A stretch of 7,867 bases of DNA from Spirochaetales bacterium (GTDB taxonomy: Bacteria; Spirochaetota; Spirochaetia; ARS1246), in assembly GCA_018644745.1 (NCBI GenBank), contig JABGPX010000385.1:1-7867 (forward strand), given 5' to 3'. This document shows, piece after piece, positions 5,248 to 7,867 of this stretch. Both the position numbers and the translations under genes were made by a program. Each line of letters begins with the position of its first letter. Position 1 is the stretch's first letter. The notes under the pieces were generated by a model. It made no database searches and had not been told where the DNA came from. It was given only the letters and a program-made list of their open reading frames with translations.

Positions 5248-6255
5248 TTACGCCGGCAGGAACTGCTCCGCCAACATTTCCGCCCACTGAATATTTGCAT
5301 CCCGTGTCCGCCCGGCGATATGCGGGGTGTGTACCACGTTATGCCGACCCAGAAGCGGATCATCAAGCGGCAGAGGTTCGACATCATGAACATCCGCCGA
5401 GAGGGCAATTTCATCCGCCATGACCCGTTCTCTTATCGCATCAACGTCGCAGATTGTCGCTCGGGTGATAAGCACCACCAGGCAGCCTTTCGGCAGGGCC
5501 ATGATATGCTCTCTGGTTATCAATCCTTTTGTTGAGTCGTTTAATGGCAGCATCGGAGCGAATATCTCCGCATCTTTCACCAGCTCATCGAGGTGAAATA
5601 TCCTGCTCGCACCCGCGCGATGAAAACAGGGCTCGTGAGCGAAGGGATCCCAAACAGCGACATCCGCACCAAGGGCACTCATAAAACTCGCATAGCGGCT
5701 GCCAATATTACCCGCGCCGGCGATCCGAACCTTTTTCCCCTCTGCGGTGCCGCTGGTAAAACGCGGATCGTCGCAAAATTGACCTGCGCGAATAAAACCT
5801 TCAGGGCGGGTTTGGTATTTGTAGTCCCAGGCTTCCTGGCTCTTGAGAATTTCATGATGGAGCTGCGGTATTCGCCGCAATCCGCATAGTGTATGCGCCA
5901 AGGCGCACTCCGCGACCGACTGCCCCCAGAATCCTTCCCGTATTTGGCTATACATCCTGATTCCAGCTCGCTCTCCATCGGCCTGGAGATCTCCCGAGTA
6001 ATCCGCCCGTACAAACGCAGCCTCTTTCAGATTGGTAAACGATTTGAGGCAGGTTTCGCTCACCGGGACGCTTAAGCTGATGAGTCTCTTGACGCTGGCC
6101 GGATCGGGAATCACCTCGCTAATCGAGCGCTTATCGGTCTCATCAATCTCAATGACTTTGAGATCGCCTTGGTTCTGCCAGATTTCTTTTAGCCGGTCGG
6201 CAATAAACGGCCATCCATGTTTAAATGTTCCTTGCACCACGATTACACTTTTCAT
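5248..6255 (-). CDS. D-2-hydroxyacid dehydrogenase (NAD-binding), 335 aa
   Basis: This is a predicted cytoplasmic enzyme interconverting a D-2-hydroxyacid and a 2-oxoacid with NAD(P)H. The start is ATG 6255, with AAGGAG six bases upstream. Both flanks of the split catalytic domain are present: residues 1 to about 115 and about 300-335. WGQSVAECALAHTLCGLRRI (110-129) is the usual linker helix. The inserted nucleotide-binding domain carries VRIAGAGNIGSRYA (176-189), with GAGNIG at 180-185, and VAVWDPF, whose Asp203 suggests preference for NAD over NADP. The catalytic set is complete: Arg265 in LITRATICDVDAI, Glu293 in DVHDVEPLPLDDP, and His312 in HTPHIAGRT. The normal RG after the Arg-bearing strand is RA here, a mild variation. 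Length is typical. It is convergent with the DUF6807 operon and shares its strand with the glycosidase gene upstream, but about 490 bases separate them, so it is probably transcribed alone. The specific substrate is unknown. Confidence 0.92.
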   Translation of the reverse strand: MKSVIVVQGTFKHGWPFIADRLKEIWQNQGDLKVIEIDETDKRSISEVIPDPASVKRLISLSVPVSETCLKSFTNLKEAAFVRADYSGDLQADGERAGIRMYSQIREGFWGQSVAECALAHTLCGLRRIPQLHHEILKSQEAWDYKYQTRPEGFIRAGQFCDDPRFTSGTAEGKKVRIAGAGNIGSRYASFMSALGADVAVWDPFAHEPCFHRAGASRIFHLDELVKDAEIFAPMLPLNDSTKGLITREHIMALPKGCLVVLITRATICDVDAIRERVMADEIALSADVHDVEPLPLDDPLLGRHNVVHTPHIAGRTRDANIQWAEMLAEQFLPA

Positions 6256-6747
6256 TCTAATCTCCTTGTTGCGACGTCATGTAAACGAGAATAGATGAGG
6301 GAATTAAAAGGATCAATGACAGTAACAGTGCCGGACAACGGGCCAACCGGCGTATACTTTTCCGGCTTGAATTACTCTCTTTATATAACTCCGTAATCAA
6401 ACAGCGGATCGGAGACTAGGACGGAGGAGTCTCACCGTCATTTCTACTGAAATCGTTCGTACCGGCATATTCACGTCTATGCGATGCCACGCACAAAGTG
6501 GGCAGAAAAAGCCTTTTTCCATTCTGATGGCTATTTTTATAGAAGATATTGAAGCAATTGCGTCCGCGGCCCGTTCATCGCGGCTATTACTGCCAGGACG
6601 TGGGAACTCGCCGGCTTACCGGGTCGAACTACCTTCGATGTGGTACGTTACCCATGCAATCGCGCCGCACAAGCTTCGCTGGAACTCGATCACCAGTGAA
6701 ATTCTCGAAGCTCCCGCTTTAGACAACGAAACCGATCTGTCGCCGGA
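6256..6747. other. Long non-genic stretch between dehydrogenase and glycosidase genes
   Basis: About 490 bases contain no gene I can support. The part nearest the dehydrogenase (6256-6400) is AT-richer and holds a candidate promoter. A 90-codon plus-strand frame begins at ATG 6479 without any ribosome binding site and ends at 6751, just inside the end of the glycosidase gene. Its second half has codon use like the real genes, so it may be debris, but I recognise no family. The frame stays open upstream to about 6389 without another usable start. No tRNA, IS end or repeat array is seen. Confidence 0.4.
6288..6316 (-). promoter_or_regulatory. Candidate promoter for the hydroxyacid dehydrogenase
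   Basis: On the minus strand TTGATC (6311-6316) and TATTCT (6288-6293) are 17 bases apart, each matching 4 of 6 consensus positions. The ATG is about 30 bases downstream of the -10, giving a short leader with the strong AAGGAG. This is a modest match in AT-rich sequence. Confidence 0.3.
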
Positions 6748-6764
6748 TTAGTCGATGTCCGGCG
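6741..6764 (-). other. Stem-loop spanning the stop codon of the glycosidase gene
   Basis: CGCCGGA (6741-6747) and TCCGGCG (6758-6764) form a perfect 7-bp GC-rich stem around a 10-base loop that includes the TAA stop at 6748-6750. No T-run follows on the minus strand, so it is not a standard intrinsic terminator. It could protect the mRNA end or assist termination. Confidence 0.3.
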
Positions 6765-7867
6765 CCCAGACCCGGCTCTCCCGTGCTTCCATGAATCCCT
6801 GATTCGTCGGCCTTAGTTTCCAGATTTCGACCTTACGGAGCTTCAATTCGGCGTCGCCGCGGCCGCGGAAGCTATATGCATCAATGTTTCTGCCTCCATC
6901 CTTGTATCCGAGGTAGGAGGTCAACGCGGCCTGCCGTCCATTAACGAACACCTCAACTAAATACTTATCGACGAATATGCGTAGCTCGACGCCCTCCCCT
7001 TCCGGTAGATCGGCGACAGCAAAAGGCGCTTCGGTTTCACCGACGCAGATTGTTCCCGATTCAGGGCGAATAATCACCGGAAGCCCGGCGTGATTTTCGT
7101 CGGCGTAGAGCAGGCAGCCTATGCGCCTGCGATCCGCCTCTGATCTGTCAATCGTAATACGGACCTCGTACGAGTCACTATCAATCTCGGTGATGCGCTG
7201 GGCATACCAGCCGGATCTGCCTGCTCCACCCGATGGTGCCACCACCAGGTTCTCGAAAACCTCGCCGTCGTAACGAAGACCCTCGAGCTCCCGCAAAGGA
7301 TTGATTCGAAGGGTTCCGTCGTCGGCCAGACTCAGTTCCCGCGGCAGCGATTGGAGACTCTTTAGATCGATTTCCTTGTCGAGGGTGGCGAGCCACGCCC
7401 ACATCACCCGGCGGCCGTCAGGTGTAAGAACGCTTTCCGGTGCGAAAAAATCCCTGTATACCGGATCGGTGATAGATTGCCCCGGGCTCCGCCAGTTCAT
7501 TCGTCCGTGACTTTCCGGTACGAATTGTTCGGTAACGGCATCCCAATCGCCAAGGTAGTAACGGCAGCCCATGAAGTGGCTGATGCAGAGCAGCATCCAC
7601 TTATCGCCGATTTGGAACATATTGGCGCAGGAGAGGTCTTCGCCTGCGGCGACATCGGGCATTTCATGTTTCAGCAATCCGCCGACATAACTCCAGTTTA
7701 CCAGGTCGCTGGACTTGCAGAGCCTGACGTCCTCTGCCGCCGAATAGGCATAGTAAAAGTCGCCGACCCGAAAGCAGTCGGGATCCGCGAGAAGGGTCAT
7801 GTCCTTTCCTTCGGGGCCTCCCTTCGGCACCACCGGATATGGCTTCTCCCAATCGCTCAAGTCATTG
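6748..7867 (-). CDS. GH32-like glycoside hydrolase, C-terminal part (5' end beyond right edge)
   Basis: The last 372 codons of a minus-strand gene are visible; the frame is open to the window edge, so the TTG at 7858-7860 is internal. The sequence reads as a GH32 (fructosidase/levanase/sucrase-type) five-bladed propeller plus beta-sandwich. Numbering from that TTG: SDWEKPYPV (2-10), ADPDCF (25-30) where an RDP-like Asp is expected, GEDLSCANMF (73-82) in the place of the acid/base block, DKWMLLCISH (86-95), FFAPESVL (138-145), GRRVMWAWL (149-157), and the linker LPRELSL...LRINPLREL (172-191). The C-terminal sandwich ends with VDKYLVEVFVNGR, a standard GH32 feature. The WxNDPNG nucleophile block and any signal peptide lie outside. 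The usual adjacent Glu-Cys pair is not seen; Glu74 and Cys78 are separated. The enzyme probably cleaves a fructose-containing or related glycoside, but this divergent branch may have another specificity. Confidence 0.8.
   Translation of the reverse strand, partial: NDLSDWEKPYPVVPKGGPEGKDMTLLADPDCFRVGDFYYAYSAAEDVRLCKSSDLVNWSYVGGLLKHEMPDVAAGEDLSCANMFQIGDKWMLLCISHFMGCRYYLGDWDAVTEQFVPESHGRMNWRSPGQSITDPVYRDFFAPESVLTPDGRRVMWAWLATLDKEIDLKSLQSLPRELSLADDGTLRINPLRELEGLRYDGEVFENLVVAPSGGAGRSGWYAQRITEIDSDSYEVRITIDRSEADRRRIGCLLYADENHAGLPVIIRPESGTICVGETEAPFAVADLPEGEGVELRIFVDKYLVEVFVNGRQAALTSYLGYKDGGRNIDAYSFRGRGDAELKLRKVEIWKLRPTNQGFMEARESRVWAPDID

Noticed and set aside
6330..6366. GCCGGA...TCCGGC inverted repeat upstream of the dehydrogenase
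   Set aside because: The arms are only six bases and 25 bases apart, in sequence with several CCGG words; this is expected by chance.
1..7867. CRISPR array, tRNA, insertion sequence or attachment site
   Set aside because: No regularly spaced repeats, cloverleaf-like sequence, transposase motifs or flanking terminal repeats were seen.

Overview
The window is bacterial: every intact gene has a strong Shine-Dalgarno sequence 6-8 bases from its start, genes are closely packed, and base composition is roughly balanced. No rRNA, marker gene, tRNA, phage or IS gene is visible, so the lineage cannot be fixed. The gene types (Gfo/Idh/MocA oxidoreductases beside DUF6807 'PmoA-like' proteins, a GH32-type glycosidase, a D-2-hydroxyacid dehydrogenase and an aldo/keto-reductase-like barrel protein) are typical of sugar-degrading Planctomycetes, Lentisphaerae/Kiritimatiellae, Latescibacteria or Poribacteria. 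That placement is inference from gene families only.

Layout. 1-286 (-): N-terminal part of an aldo/keto-reductase-like barrel protein, running off the left edge, with its own RBS and a candidate promoter. 411-457: hairpins that look like the terminator of the next operon. 454-1302 and 1346-2455 (both -): a two-gene operon, Gfo/Idh/MocA oxidoreductase first, then a short DUF6807 protein, with a promoter and AT-rich dyads at 2473-2544. 2545-2907: a divergent intergenic zone holding the C-terminal remnant of an aldo/keto reductase, an unexplained short reading frame, and a candidate promoter for the rightward genes. 2908-3966 and 4003-5169 (both +): a second two-gene operon with the same order, Gfo/Idh/MocA then a long DUF6807 protein. 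5248-6255 (-): D-2-hydroxyacid dehydrogenase, convergent with that operon. 6256-6747: about 490 bases with no convincing gene. 6748-7867 (-): GH32-like glycoside hydrolase, cut by the right edge.

How the genes may work together. The locus reads as a carbohydrate-catabolism island. A GH32-like enzyme would release or recognise a sugar. The two Gfo/Idh/MocA enzymes could oxidise or otherwise transform pyranose or inositol-type substrates with NAD(P). The D-2-hydroxyacid dehydrogenase and aldo/keto-reductase-like protein could handle downstream acids or aldehydes. The two DUF6807 proteins have no role that I know to be established, although the family has carried the misleading label 'methane oxygenase PmoA'. 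The main point of interest is that the oxidoreductase-DUF6807 pair occurs twice, divergently arranged, with clearly different versions of both proteins. This suggests that the pair is a functional module. No transporter, regulator or exported protein is visible inside the window.
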